Positions 50,401 through 61,449 of a DNA stretch of 64,000 bases are shown here, in pieces (positions within the stretch are counted from its first letter, which is position 1; the number at the start of each line of letters is the position of its first letter). Origin of the DNA: Phellopilus nigrolimitatus (taxonomy: Eukaryota; Basidiomycota; Agaricomycetes; Hymenochaetales; Hymenochaetaceae). Where the stretch lies: NCBI GenBank assembly GCA_021029095.1, contig JAJOHG010000003.1, forward strand, positions 310,001-374,000. Reading direction: 5' to 3'. The notes beneath the pieces were generated by a model, which saw only the letters and a program-made list of their open reading frames with translations, searched no databases and was not told the DNA's origin. The translations under genes were made by a program, and so were the position numbers.

Positions 50401-50887
50401 ACCTGAGATAATTACGCGCCCTCCAGGACCGTCCTCATTCTTGACTGCCTTGATGGTGATGTTCAGCGGCTCGGACCCGTCCCACACCTGCCTGTCTGTC
50501 AAGCTGGTCAGACGGAGTTTCTCAAGTGCATCATTCGCATTGGACAAAAGCTCGCGCAGGAAAACATCGCTTTGCTCGGTTGTAAGTTTCGAAGCAACGA
50601 TGTCAGAATTCGGGTCATACCGATGAGAATAGAGACTATGCAACCAAATAAGTCCAAGAGCTTGTTAGGTTGAAGAGCTTCAGGCCCACCTGTTGATTAC
50701 GATTTTGCGAAGCCGGGCGACATCGCTCTGTTGCTAGTCAGTCGTGGTTTTCGCAAATGTAGAGCGGTCGTCGTACTTGGTATTCGTGTTTCTGATTGGG
50801 CACATCTGCTGCCGCGTCTGCATCTTGTGCATACCCATAGGTTGAAAGAAGGGTAAGTGTCAGAAGGAGGGAGCGGAATAACCGCAT
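47485..50887 (-). CDS. ER-resident Hsp90 (GRP94/endoplasmin type)
   Basis: ATP-dependent Hsp90 chaperone predicted to work in the ER lumen. The N-terminus MRLFRSLLLTLTLLSTYGYA is a signal peptide, and the C-terminus QAMHDEL ends in the ER retrieval signal HDEL. The ATPase domain contains FLRELLSNANDALEKLR (catalytic Glu and Asn), TGIGMT and GAFGLGFYSSFLVADRV. A long acidic linker (SENKVSDADEDEAVIEEVAD) leads to KVTVDEWMHLNPMLPVWLRD and YQATFRDFSQPLAW. The middle and C-terminal domains follow in many exons, with QIFYLADVGKPIDVLKKSVF, GYEVLLLNEPLDE and VPDSDEYVFHHYTQFLRRFF. The order and length fit a complete endoplasmin. Introns are short. An ER Hsp90 is not usual in fungi, which adds interest. 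Confidence 0.93.
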
Positions 50888-51200
50888 TATGATTACAGCG
50901 ACACCTCACTAGCTGAGTAGCGAAACTGTATGGAGGTGATCAGTATTTATACAGCGGCGTCGAGCATTGATGACGTGTCAAATAGGTTCACGCTGTCGAT
51001 CATCCGAAGAGTATTCCATTCGATTTAGAAGCGTAACGCGCGCAAAGCGGTACATGTCTTTGTCATCAGCTCAGGTTCTAGACAGTTCGAAGCCTCCCGA
51101 ACGATGCATTGATATCTCACACAGGGCACAGAATAATATGTCTTGTTTTCCCCTTGTTTACATTAACTAAACTGTTTTGCTATTACAGCTAAGAGTGCTA
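50888..51200. other. ER Hsp90 promoter / aminopeptidase 3' flank
   Basis: About 310 bases between two minus-strand genes, holding the promoter of the ER Hsp90 gene. No clear unfolded-protein-response element was identified by eye. No gene was seen. Confidence 0.5.
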
Positions 51201-53192
51201 CTATTCCAGTGAAAGAGTCTTGTCGAGAGTCGCAAAGCCTTCGAAGAAAGAGCTGAACAAGTCGATTGCACTCTGAATATCATGCGATCCAGCAGTTTCT
51301 CGGATGGAGTGCATGGATAACATTGGATTACCTAAATCACGTTTATAGGTGCCCATGTGCTTTGGAGACTAGATAAGCTTACCAACGTCGACCGTTCTTA
51401 TGCCGATCTTCGAAAGCATGGCTGAAGAGAACACAATAAGGCACTGCATCGAAAACGTAAAAGGGTTAAGTGAAATACTCACGTCCAACAGTTGATCCGC
51501 ATGCCCTTTTTGAGGATAGAAACCGTTCAGCGTGAGTGAGTGACCCAACCCGCCGTAAGTAAAGGATCACATACATATCATTGCGAACCTCATAAGCCTG
51601 AACCTTACCGCCTTTCTTTTCAACTAGCTTTTTAATCAGGAAGGATCCAACTGCATCCGTGGTGTATTTCTGTTTCGCATTGACCTTGAGAATGACCCCA
51701 CCGTTCATCACTGGCTTATGGTTTTCCTCATGCTTATTCGTATAGTTAGGATGAACGGCATGACCCATGTCCGCTGAAATGAGGAATGAACGGGCGATGG
51801 ATTGGTTGAGGGTCTCAGCTGACGGCGAGAGACGGCTGAGTAGAGACGGTATGATCGAAGACTCCGCTCCAGTTGATGAGACCGATCCGACTTCTTCGTG
51901 ATTGAATAGCGCAATGACATTCACATTCCCTTCGAGGACCGGGAATGACTCAGAAGAGACATTTTGAGCAATGGCTTCAACGGCACAGAAACTTCGAGCA
52001 TCAATCAGACGGGTACACTCAGTCAAACGAAGTGACTAACGATGACACTAGGTTATCCAATCTTGGACTAAACACGAATTCACTCGCTAAGCCTCCGAGG
52101 GCGGAGAGCTGAGTATCATAAAGATGCCTGTACTCGATTATGTGAGATAGAATTAGAACAATCTGACTCAAATAGAACATACAGTTCAAAATCGTGAATT
52201 CGCTCAGATTTGACAGAAAGTTCTTCGGCGAGCAAGGAAAGAAGAGCGGGATGATGATCGGTCTGTATGGCTGAAGCTGCCTTTGGGTCGTTAGTCTTTT
52301 CCTTCAATGGATCATTAAGCTGCGTTGAAACCAAGCCCAAGATTGGAACCATTTCAGTTTCTTGATTAAACTTGAAAGAGTCGTTGACATTGCGATCCAC
52401 TGTTAGCAGATTTAATAAGTAAAAAGGCTAAAAAAGCGAACACGCGAACGATGTATAGCCAGTGTAGGGATGCGGATTATTGGACGGTCAATCTTGACTA
52501 GCTTCGAGTTGTAATTGCCATCTTGATCTGACACGATGACGCGCCCTGCTATGGACAGGTCGCGATCCAGCCAGGAATGCCAGATCCCACCACCATATCT
52601 ACATGGAATGAGAAAATAAGCTTGCTTCATAACCGAAAAGACGCGCATACGTTTCCACGCCGACCTGAAGATATCCTGCATTCGAGCGCTTGGAGATCGG
52701 CCTGATGCGCAGATTAGGACTGTCTATGTGTGTTGCAACAATAGAGAGGCCAGTGCCGTGTTTCCATTTCTGAGGAAGTGTGAAAGCCAACAGAGAAGCT
52801 TGATTTCTGCGCGATTGCCTGGCATGAGTTGCCATGAAACAACATGGCCTATTGCATGGGACGCACCTGGTAAAATAGTATTTTCCACCAGCCTTGGGTT
52901 CCCATTCGTCTTCTTCTCGAATCTTCAACCGACTAGTGTTAAAAAGACGAGCATAATTTAACTACAATTCGAAATGCCATACCTTGACGAAGCCAGCCTT
53001 GTCGAGTCTCAACGATGCGTTCTGAACAGCATGGAAGGGAGTCGGCGACGCGTTGACGAAGGACAGAAACCTGTTGGCAGCTTCAAGACCCTTAGGTGCA
53101 TCCGTTGCAGTCATGCCTGTAGATAGGAAACGTCGTGTTACAGTGAAGAGAGGTGGACGCATGTAGATATACCTCAGCTGGGAACGTGCCAA
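51201..53192 (-). CDS. APE4: Aspartyl aminopeptidase (M18 family)
   Basis: Zinc metallo-exopeptidase that removes N-terminal Asp or Glu; yeast Ape4 is cytosolic and a selective autophagy cargo. Conserved motifs appear in order: FLSFVNASPTPFHAVQNA, VATHIDSPNLRIRP (zinc His), WHSWLDRDLSIAGRV, SPRLDNLVSSF (bridging Asp), ALFNHEEVGSVSSTGAESS (Glu pair), FLISADMGHAVHPNY (Asp) and GNPMLSMHSIRETAG (C-terminal His). The end is FATLDKTLSLE. The first ATG gives MARSQLRYIYMRPPLFTVTR, which looks like a mitochondrial presequence. Later in-frame ATGs at 53162 and 53114 give shorter cytosolic forms, so the start is uncertain. It diverges from UTP12 with 131 bases between start codons. Confidence 0.92.
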
Positions 53193-53323
53193 AAGCCAAA
53201 TATAATAACTGGTGGGAAGACTCCCGATCAGACTGTCTGGGGGTCCTTAGGTCATTTTCGCGTCGAGTGTACCAAAAATCTTTTTAGACGCACTTCCTTG
53301 AGCTGGTCCATTTCTTGACCGCC
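53193..53323. promoter_or_regulatory. Shared bidirectional promoter, APE4 / UTP12
   Basis: At most 210 bases separate any candidate APE4 start from the UTP12 start, so regulatory sequence for both genes must be packed here. No specific factor site was assigned. This is inferred from geometry. Confidence 0.5.
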
Positions 53324-56300
53324 ATGGTCAAGAGCTACTTGCGACATGGGCCAACAGAGGTTAGACATGATATAAGCCTTACTTCTGATACATTCTGACA
53401 GAATTTGACAGGCTTTCGGACTCATATGTAGCCTGAGCTCCAATTCTATCTGGGATGGAAAGTATGCGTACGTTCCGGCCCTCGAAGATGTACTCGTCTG
53501 GGACGTCAAAAGGGCGCAGATGGTGAGTGTCGTAAAGCTGTTCTGTCATCCATGTGTTTATGGCTTCTTGCAGTTCGCTTTATGGCACGAAACTGGCCAC
53601 CGCGCAGAAGTTACATGCATTGAGCAGTCCCCGCGCAAGGATGTCTTCGCTGTAGGATATGCAGACGGCTCGATCCGACTGTGGAACTCACAAACAAAAT
53701 CCGTCGTAGCTACATTCAATGGACATAAAAAGGCTGTTACCGCACTCTGCTTCGATCTTGCTGGTGTGAGACTCGCCTCTGGTTCACAGGACACAGACCT
53801 CATTTTGTGGGATGTCGTTGGCGAAGCAGGTCTTTTCAGGTATGTCAGATTCTCTAACTCCTCACTCTTTTTAAAGACAGTACTGGCAGACTACGTGGTC
53901 ATCGTGATCAGATCACCGGAATACGTTTTCTCACCACGCCAACACATTCGGCCTCGACGTCCTCAGCTGTCCCTTTTGTAGATTTCCTTCTCACAATATC
54001 CAAGGATACGCTCATAAAACTTTGGGACCTATCTACGCAACACTGTGTGCAAACGATCGTCGCTCATCCTTCTGAGATATGGACGCTAGACATCAATCCA
54101 GAACAGGAGTTGATTTTCACCGGGGGTGGGGAAGGAGAGCTAAAGGCTTGGAGAGTGGACCACAATGCGCTTCGCGAGGGAATAAAGGAAAATGAAACAG
54201 GAGCTGTGCGTACGTCTGTACAGAACGTACATTGTTTGCTTACTCCGTCTTCGCAGCTTTCCAAAATGATACACTTCGTAACGGCTCTTCCCCTTTCTAC
54301 GAGGCACCGAGTCTCTCAGCTTCTCTTTCACCCATCCCGAGATTTGCTTGCTGTCCAATCCCACGACAAAACAATCGATGTGTTTCGGATTCGCACGGAG
54401 GAAGAAATCCGGAAAAAACAAGCCCGAAGGAGAAAACGCGAAAGGGAGAAGGCAAAAGCGAAAGGAGACGATAAATCTAGCAAAGGAAAAGGAAAAGAAA
54501 CTGCAGAGGCTGATGATGATATGGCTTTCGATAACGAACAGATTGGTTTGACTGATTTATTCACTCCATACCTTGTCGTTCGAGCGAGTGGAAAAATAAG
54601 GTCATTCTCCTTCTCTGACGAAGAGATAGACATGAAGGGAGGAACTCATGTGCGTTTAGTTTTTTCTTCTTGTGGTACAATGTGCTGATTGACTATCTCA
54701 CGGATAACTCAGCTTTTAGCTGCTCTGGCAACCAATACGCTGGAGGTATACAACATTCCAGCTCCTACAAAGAGCAAAGAGGAACTGCCAGAAGCGTCTC
54801 GTCTTTACTCGCTCGACTTGCCTGGACATCGCACTGATGTGCGGACATTGTGTTTGAGCTCCGACGATCAGCTTCTGGCTTCAGCATCGAATGGTAAGTG
54901 CCTGTCTCTAACGTATCCTGCCAATACTCAAATCGATACCATTTAAAAGGATCACTCAAAATCTGGAACATGAAGACAACAGCTTGCATCCGAACGCTTG
55001 ATTGTTCGTATGCTATCTGCAGCACGTTCCTGCCTGGGGACCGGCAAGTAAGTCAATATCACAGTCCTTCCTTTGTGCATAGGCTCACAATTTAAGTATT
55101 ACAGATTGCCGTTGGGACTAAAACTGGGGAAATCCTGCTTTTTGATCTTGCATCATCCTCATTAAAAGAGACGATCAAAGCTCATTCCTCGACCGTTTGG
55201 TCCATGCATACGCGGCCCGATGGGCAGGCGCTCGTTACTGGTAGCGCTGACAAGGACGTCAAGTTTTGGGAGTTCGAGCGAGAAGAAACAGGCTCAGCAT
55301 ACACGCTAGGCTCCATACAGTCTTTGGTGCATGTAAAAACGCTAAAGATGACAGACGACATTTTAAGCGTACGGTATAGTCCGAACGGCAAGATACTTGC
55401 AGTATCACTGTTGGATTCGACCGTCAAAATTTTCTATCAGGATTCTCTGAAGTTTTTCTTATCGCTTTATGGACATAAGGTTGAAATACTATTGTCATAT
55501 AACGTACTAGCTGACCGTCGTTATTTTTCTTAGCTTCCGGTTCTGTCTATGGACATATCAGACGATTCGAAACTGATTGTCACCTGCTCCGCGGACAAGA
55601 ATGTTAAGATCTGGGGACTCGACTTCGGTGACTGTCATAAATCTATATTTGCCCACGACGAGAGCATTATGCAGGTTGCATTTGAGAAGGGGTCGAACTC
55701 ACATTACTTCTGGACCGTCAGCAAAGACAAACTTCTCAAATACTGGGATGGTGATAAGGTAAGGACTTAAGTCGTGTGCGTCCTGCAGGGAGTAACATTG
55801 CTACGTAGTTCGAGAATATTCAAAAGCTGGAAGGTCACCACGGAGAAATTTGGGCACTGGCTGTCAGTCATCGCGGCAAGTTTGTGGTTACGGGCTCGCA
55901 TGACAAGTCGATACGTGTATGGGAAAAACTTGACGAACCTGTGTGTACAAGATCAGGTTGCGCCATTAATACTTTTATTATTGACAAATTTCAATGCAGC
56001 TCTTTTTGGAGGAGGAACACGAGCGAGAAGCTTGAGCAACTATACGAAAGCGGGCTCGTCGAAACGATGAATCGCTCGGATGAGGCGATCGGCTCCAGAG
56101 CGCCTGACAACGAGGATGGCGCACAGCCGTCCGCAGAAGCGACATCAGTATCTAAACAGACTTCCGAGACTCTCATGGCCGGTGAGCGCGTCATGGAGGC
56201 GCTCGATCTAGCCGATGCAGAACGCGTTGCTTTCACCGAGTATCAGGATGCAAAAGCCAAGCTTCCTGCGAGCGAGGCGGAGAGGCTGCAGCCTCCATCG

Positions 56301-56831
56301 AGAAACGCGATACTCGCTGCGTATGATATGAAGCCTGATCAATATGTGCTCAGCGTCATCGAAAAGATCCATGGTACTGCCTTGATGGACGCATTGCTCG
56401 TGCTACCCTTTGGCAAAGTACTGAGCCTGATGATCTATCTTAACGAGTGGGCCAAAAAGGTAGGTTCTAAAACCATCAGCCATTGAGCGTAGGCTAAACT
56501 AACGTACGCGCAGGCTCAAAATATCGCGCTAGTATCCCGCATTGTGGTTTTCCTTCTGAAAACCCATCATCATCAAATTGTTACACATCGTGCGTTACGC
56601 TCATCGTTAATCCCGTTGCGCAAACATCTACGGGATGCGCTCGTGAAGCAGAAGGAAATAGTTGGGTACAACCTTGCTGCCTTACGCTACATAAAAAGGC
56701 AAGAAGACGCATCGAAAACTGCATCTTTCCTCGAAGAGCATGTGAGGGATGAGGATACAATTAGGGAGCTTAGAGACAACGCCGCAGGGGCCGATGTCAA
56801 GAAGAGAAAAAGAGTCACGATACATGCCTAG
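53324..56831 (+). CDS. UTP12: U3 snoRNP / SSU processome WD40 protein Utp12 (Dip2, WDR3)
   Basis: WD40 protein of the UTP-B module that assembles on 35S pre-rRNA with U3 snoRNA in the nucleolus. The first exon (53324-53359) encodes [12 protein letters not shown] and splices to 53412-53522, giving AFGLICS and [18 protein letters not shown], then 53574 onward with [20 protein letters not shown]. Two tandem propellers follow, with many GH..WD-type blades such as [77 protein letters not shown] and [19 protein letters not shown] Lys-rich insert ([20 protein letters not shown]) sits between blades. The C-terminal Utp12 domain includes [20 protein letters not shown] and [19 protein letters not shown], ending [10 protein letters not shown]. 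About ten short introns are present. Confidence 0.95.
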
Positions 56832-57031
56832 CATCTGTCAACGTAATCTGTTTATCGTACATGGACAAGGAAAAGTAACGCGTACATGGCTGTTCGTGTG
56901 AGGCGGCCAGCCTGATATGATAGTTACATTGTGTGAGATAGACTGCGGGGTCAATCTGTGCTATAGCTACAAATGTGCGGAGTAGGTGTCCAATGGGTGT
57001 AAAAGGAAAAATAAAGAAAAATGAAACCAAT

Positions 57032-57869
57032 CTAGACCTTTGGACCCCAAAGGTCTTCAAACCAGTCGTCAGGTTCCGTGGCCTGTCTCATCTGTACGTT
57101 CAGAACCCCCTCGTTTATGTTTGCGAGCCCCGAGAACGCTGCCTTCGTGAGGTCAACGTGTTTAGACCCTGGCGCGCAACCCGCACACGAATCAACGACG
57201 CGGACAAAAACGCATTTCTTTGGCCCATTGCAAACTGGATATGTCAAAAGAGTTTAACAAGACTAATTACTCTCGATACATGAAATACAACATACGTTCG
57301 AGGAATTTGAAGCACTTCGGTTGTGAAGCCCAACCTTGCAAGGTTAAAGCACACGCAAAGGAGTTGTCCTGTTAATTCTTGTCAACTAAAGAAGATAGGA
57401 CAGCGCAAAGTATATTTACGGTAGGCGCCCAATCAGTTTTAGACCAACAGCTAGGATTAAGAAGGTCGTGACCCGTGTACCTGTTGAAGGCGGGGATCAG
57501 ATCGACGAAAGGTGGGGACGTATGCAGTGCTCACCAGGTGATTTTAACCGGCTCGGCGTTTCCGGTACCTTGGAGTCCATTCCATATATCGTTGATAAGA
57601 TGTACAATGGTGCCACCTAGGGACGTCTGTGACGATGCTTTTTGGCTGCGCTTCTCCGGTGCGGAATAGTCATACTTGTATCCGAGGTCTGTCGCGTTAA
57701 CACTATGCCATTCCCTGGGATCAAACTGATAGTTCTCTCCTCGCGAATGAGTTCGTGTATAATATTTCTTGATATCGCTTTTGGAGTGGCGGGCAATAGA
57801 AGTGGCAGAAACGGACGAGAGAGATATGAGAGCCAAGACGAGTGCTGAGATGAAGGAAAGACTGCGCAT
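57032..57869 (-). CDS. Secreted RlpA-like double-psi beta-barrel protein
   Basis: Small secreted protein with an expansin/RlpA-like double-psi beta-barrel, a fold common among fungal wall-associated and plant-interaction proteins. The signal peptide is MRSLSFISALVLALISLSSV. A roughly 90-residue polar region follows (SDIKKYYTRTHSRGENYQFD, WHSVNATDLGYKYDYSAPEK). The barrel is built from several exons: YTGHDLLNPSCWSKTDWAPT, DNSFACALTLQGWASQPKCF, then CNGPKKCVFVRVVDSCAGCA and HVDLTKAAFSGLANINEGVL. The cysteines are paired as in the family, and the DSC-G and HVDLT motifs are intact. The tail is DDWFEDLWGPKV. Four short introns interrupt it. Substrate and activity are unknown. Its 3' end converges on UTP12, and its start diverges from GatB. 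Confidence 0.87.
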
Positions 57870-58112
57870 CGTGATATATGGTACAAGTGTAAATGAGCGT
57901 TGCTATCTTGAGAAAGGGCGTTCGTAGACTGTGCTGGTGGCGGGGAGAAGAGAGGTGGCGAGTATGGGTGAGTAGCTCGGAAAGAGAATGACTGCTTAAA
58001 CGCGTCTCCGCCACTCACGTGGTCGTGTTCAGCAACTCTCTCACGCTTATGGCTGACATTACATGTACCACCAGCGCAGCAGCGCTTCAAGTTCGAGCTG
58101 CCGGCCGTCTTC

Positions 58113-60274
58113 ATGTTTAGACGATGTTTCAGAACATTTCAAGACACTGAGGGCTTTTTTCTGCGCTCAAATCTATCTACTAAAGCATCGTTCAAAAGCG
58201 AAAGCAAATGGCCTGGCTGGGAGCTCGTCGTAGGTCTCGAGGTGCATGCTCAAATTAAATCTCGAGCAAAATTGTTCTCTCGTCCGTCTCCTTCTCCTCT
58301 TAGAACCACAACGCGAAAGTGATTGAACCACCTCAGATGCATGGACTTCCACATATGATGAGCAGGCCAACACCCATGTGGATATTTTCGATGCGTCCTT
58401 TCCCGGCACACTCCCTGTAAGTATCGTTTGCAGTGACATTTCAATTGAAATGTACATATCTAGCTGACTGCTTCCAGAAATTGAATTCTACATGCGTGGA
58501 TCTTGCTCTTCGAACAGCAGTCGCTTTGAACAGTCAAATTCAGTATCACTCTTCCTTTGATAGGAAACATTACTTTTACTCTGACATCCCATCTGGTTAC
58601 CAAATCACTCAATATTACTGTGAGTCTACCAGCATCTAGTATGCAACACTAATAGTCATGTGCAAGAGTAAATTAGCTCCCTTTGCTAAAGGAGGTCAGC
58701 TCAGACTCAGTCAGAATGGGATCTGCGTCAATATCAAGCAGATCCAATTAGAGCAAGTGATTAACATGCAGTTCTAACATGCAGTTCTACCCCAAAAAAT
58801 ATTCATTCATGACCTACAAGGACACTGCGAAGTCTACCTTCGACCCCAAAGAACAGAATTCCGTCATCGACTTGAACCGAGCTGGTACCGCTCTCATGGA
58901 GATTATCTCTGAACCCGATATGAAGTATGTTAAGTGGATGAGACGATGATAGTCGCTCATCGTCTATACTCCAGAACACCCGAACAAGCTGGTGAATACG
59001 TGAAAACGTTGCAGGCATTGCTCCGCACAGTGGGCTCTAGCGATGGCAATATGGAAGAAGTGGGGTGACACATGCATACTTAGCGCATCCAGTAGGCTGA
59101 CTTTCCTTCTTGCTTACGAAGGGCTCGTTGCGATGTGATGTGAACGTCTCAGTAAATAAATTTGGAGAGCCTAGAGGAACTAGATGTGAAATCAAAAACC
59201 TCAACAGCGTCAAGTTTATGATGGTCGCCATTGGTGAGGACGGTTGATTTTCTTTCCTGATAATTAACTGAAGCTGACTTCCGCTAAGTTTCAGAGGCTC
59301 TCCGACATATCTCACTACTGGAAGCGGGGGGTATTGTAACTCAAGAAACCCGTGGGTTCGACGAGCACAGAGCCGAAACGTTTCCCATGCGAAGCAAGGA
59401 AGACACCCCGGACTATCGCTACATGCCTGACCCGAATCTGCCTCCTCTTATTCTTGAAGATGTTGGTGTTCGATATTTTCTGTCCTGACTTCCATTGAGG
59501 CATTTTTCTTCAGGGTTACGTAGAATCTGTCCGAACTTCTGTGCCTGAGTTACCTGAAGAAACCCGCGCTCGTCTTATCGCGAAAAGGCTGAGTACGAGA
59601 GATGTTAATTTTCTTATGTCTATCGACGCAGGTCGCGAAGTGGGGTTTGATGGTAGACTTGGTCAAGGTTTTGTCTCCTTTTTTGAAGACGTCGCAGAAG
59701 ACAAGGATCCGAAAGTGGCTATTAATTGGTTTGTTAATTGTTCTCTCGCTGGCGGGATGAATCATTTATGACAAGACATTGGTAGGATAACACATGACCT
59801 CTATGGGCTGCTTATTGCGAGAAAGGAAACATTTAAGGATAATCCTGTCTCTGTTGTTCAACTGCGAGAACTCATCGGTCTCGTAGAAAGTAAAAATATA
59901 ACCAGTAAGCAGTTTTATCTAGGTCCCATGGACTTAAAGGAAGAACATTGCTGAGTTTTGGTTTAGGCACGTCTGGAAAACAGCTGCTTAAATATATTGT
60001 GGAACAACGGACAGATAGATCCCCTATAGTCCTTGCTCAAGAACTTTCCTTGTTGGCTCTCAATTCTAGCGAGGAATCTTTCAACGAAATCATGGACGAG
60101 TACTGTCTCAAGGCAATAGAAGAACTGCCGGAGGAGGCCAAGGTTGTCCGCGGAGGTAACATCAAGGTCTTGAATAAACTGGTGGGGTTCGTGATGAAGA
60201 TGAGCAAGGGTCGCGCGGATGCACAAGCTGTGCATATCCGCCTGAAGAATATTATTATGAATAAGGAAGATTGA
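58113..60274 (+). CDS. PET112: Mitochondrial glutamyl-tRNA(Gln) amidotransferase subunit B
   Basis: GatB subunit of the GatFAB/GatCAB amidotransferase, which converts mischarged Glu-tRNA(Gln) to Gln-tRNA(Gln) in mitochondria. The start [16 protein letters not shown] is basic and aromatic, as in a mitochondrial presequence. The catalytic cradle shows [94 protein letters not shown] and [18 protein letters not shown]. The tail domain includes [15 protein letters not shown] and [20 protein letters not shown], ending [10 protein letters not shown]. All junctions fit, for example LFS to [14 protein letters not shown] to DTAKS, and INW to ITHDLYG. One intron carries an exact 13-base tandem duplication. 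Length and motif order match the family. Confidence 0.93.
58762..58787. repeat. 13-base exact tandem duplication within a GatB intron
   Basis: The unit taacatgcagttc occurs twice in a row inside the intron that follows the LEQ codons. It does not disturb the splice sites. Confidence 0.95.
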
Positions 60275-60353
60275 ATTGTACACAAAATCTGATTAATACA
60301 TGGAGTCACGCTACCTCCCGCTTCTCTAAACCTCTCAATAGACATTGCTGGTT

Positions 60354-61261
60354 TCAGACAGTGACCTTCGCTTTCAAGAAGTCGTTCCACTCTTGTTCAC
60401 CCCATGAGCTAGAGACTTCTCCGACGACCTAGTCCATCCAACAAAACAGTAGGAGTAACATGAATACTGTTCTGCCTCGAGAACTTGACTAAGTTGCGTA
60501 GGAGAAGGCGTTCGTCAGGAGTTAATTATCAATTAAGAAAGTAAGTCAAACATACTGGTGTACTTGAGGTCAGTCCGTGACTGCTATTCCACCATTTGGA
60601 GTGCCCTTGAAAGTGAGAAGATCGACGAGAGCGCCTTTCTTGTCGGATCCCACAACGGGGAGGGCAAGTGCAATGAGTTTTTCACGGATTTGGGTGGGCG
60701 TCAGGTTCGATGTCGGGATATCGAAGAAGTCGTTTTGGTTTCTGAAAAGCTATACGCAGTGCTCTTCACTACTGTACCGTGCATATAGTGCGGAAGAAAC
60801 ACACCTCAATCGAATAAGGCCAGAATTTCTCTGGTGCAACTCGAGCGACCTTGTTCAATCGCATAGCTCAAGTCAGGTGCAGTGTGTTTATAGAAAATGG
60901 TCTTACAGCCAATGCCGACTCGTGCACTAATGTGGACGAACTGTGCCAGGGCTGAACTTGGAGCCGAATTATGGCCTTGACCTTGCCATCGTATTTCCCC
61001 CCAGCATCGAGGAGAGGCTTCAGTACCTTGTCGATAGTGAACACCAGCTTCGCGCTGATTGAATTATTGTATCGTATGAAAAAGCCCTATGATAGCATTT
61101 CAAGTACCTGAAGGGACAGACATAGTCCACTGTAAGTGTATGATCAGTAGGTCTATATAACGCCTTTGCAAAACTAGGAGCGAACCAAAGATATCAAGAG
61201 TATGGGGAGCACCAGGCTTCCCCGCAATCAACAATGGACTCAGAGACGGTTGGAGGGCCAT
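60354..61261 (-). CDS. DsbA-like thioredoxin-fold protein
   Basis: Thioredoxin-fold protein of a fungal family annotated as DsbA-like. The spliced N-terminus is MALQPSLSPLLIAGKPGAPH followed by TLDIFVDYVCPFSAKLVFTI, with a single-cysteine CPFS motif rather than CXXC. Next come LLDAGGKYDGKVKAIIRLQV and QPWHSSSTLVHESALAVRRV, then PEKFWP, with many short exons. The C-terminus includes the cis-proline loop region VTPTVLLDGLV and ends SSSWGEQEWNDFLKAKVTV. No signal peptide was seen. With only one active-site cysteine, a classical dithiol oxidase role is doubtful. An in-frame ATG 117 bases upstream was not chosen. It faces the next gene head to head with 188 bases between starts. Confidence 0.78.
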
Positions 61262-61449
61262 ATTGATTTTATAACTTGGATGCACTCGGTAGAGACTTTG
61301 GCGGCGGTACAACGCGCGTTGAGGTTCATTTATAGCTGCTCTTCCATCGACTTCGACGTCTTGCGCAATTCTTGACACATAACACGCACGTTGTTAAATC
61401 CACTCGTAAACGAGGTGTTGTTCGCTTTGGATCACGCAGGACACGCATT

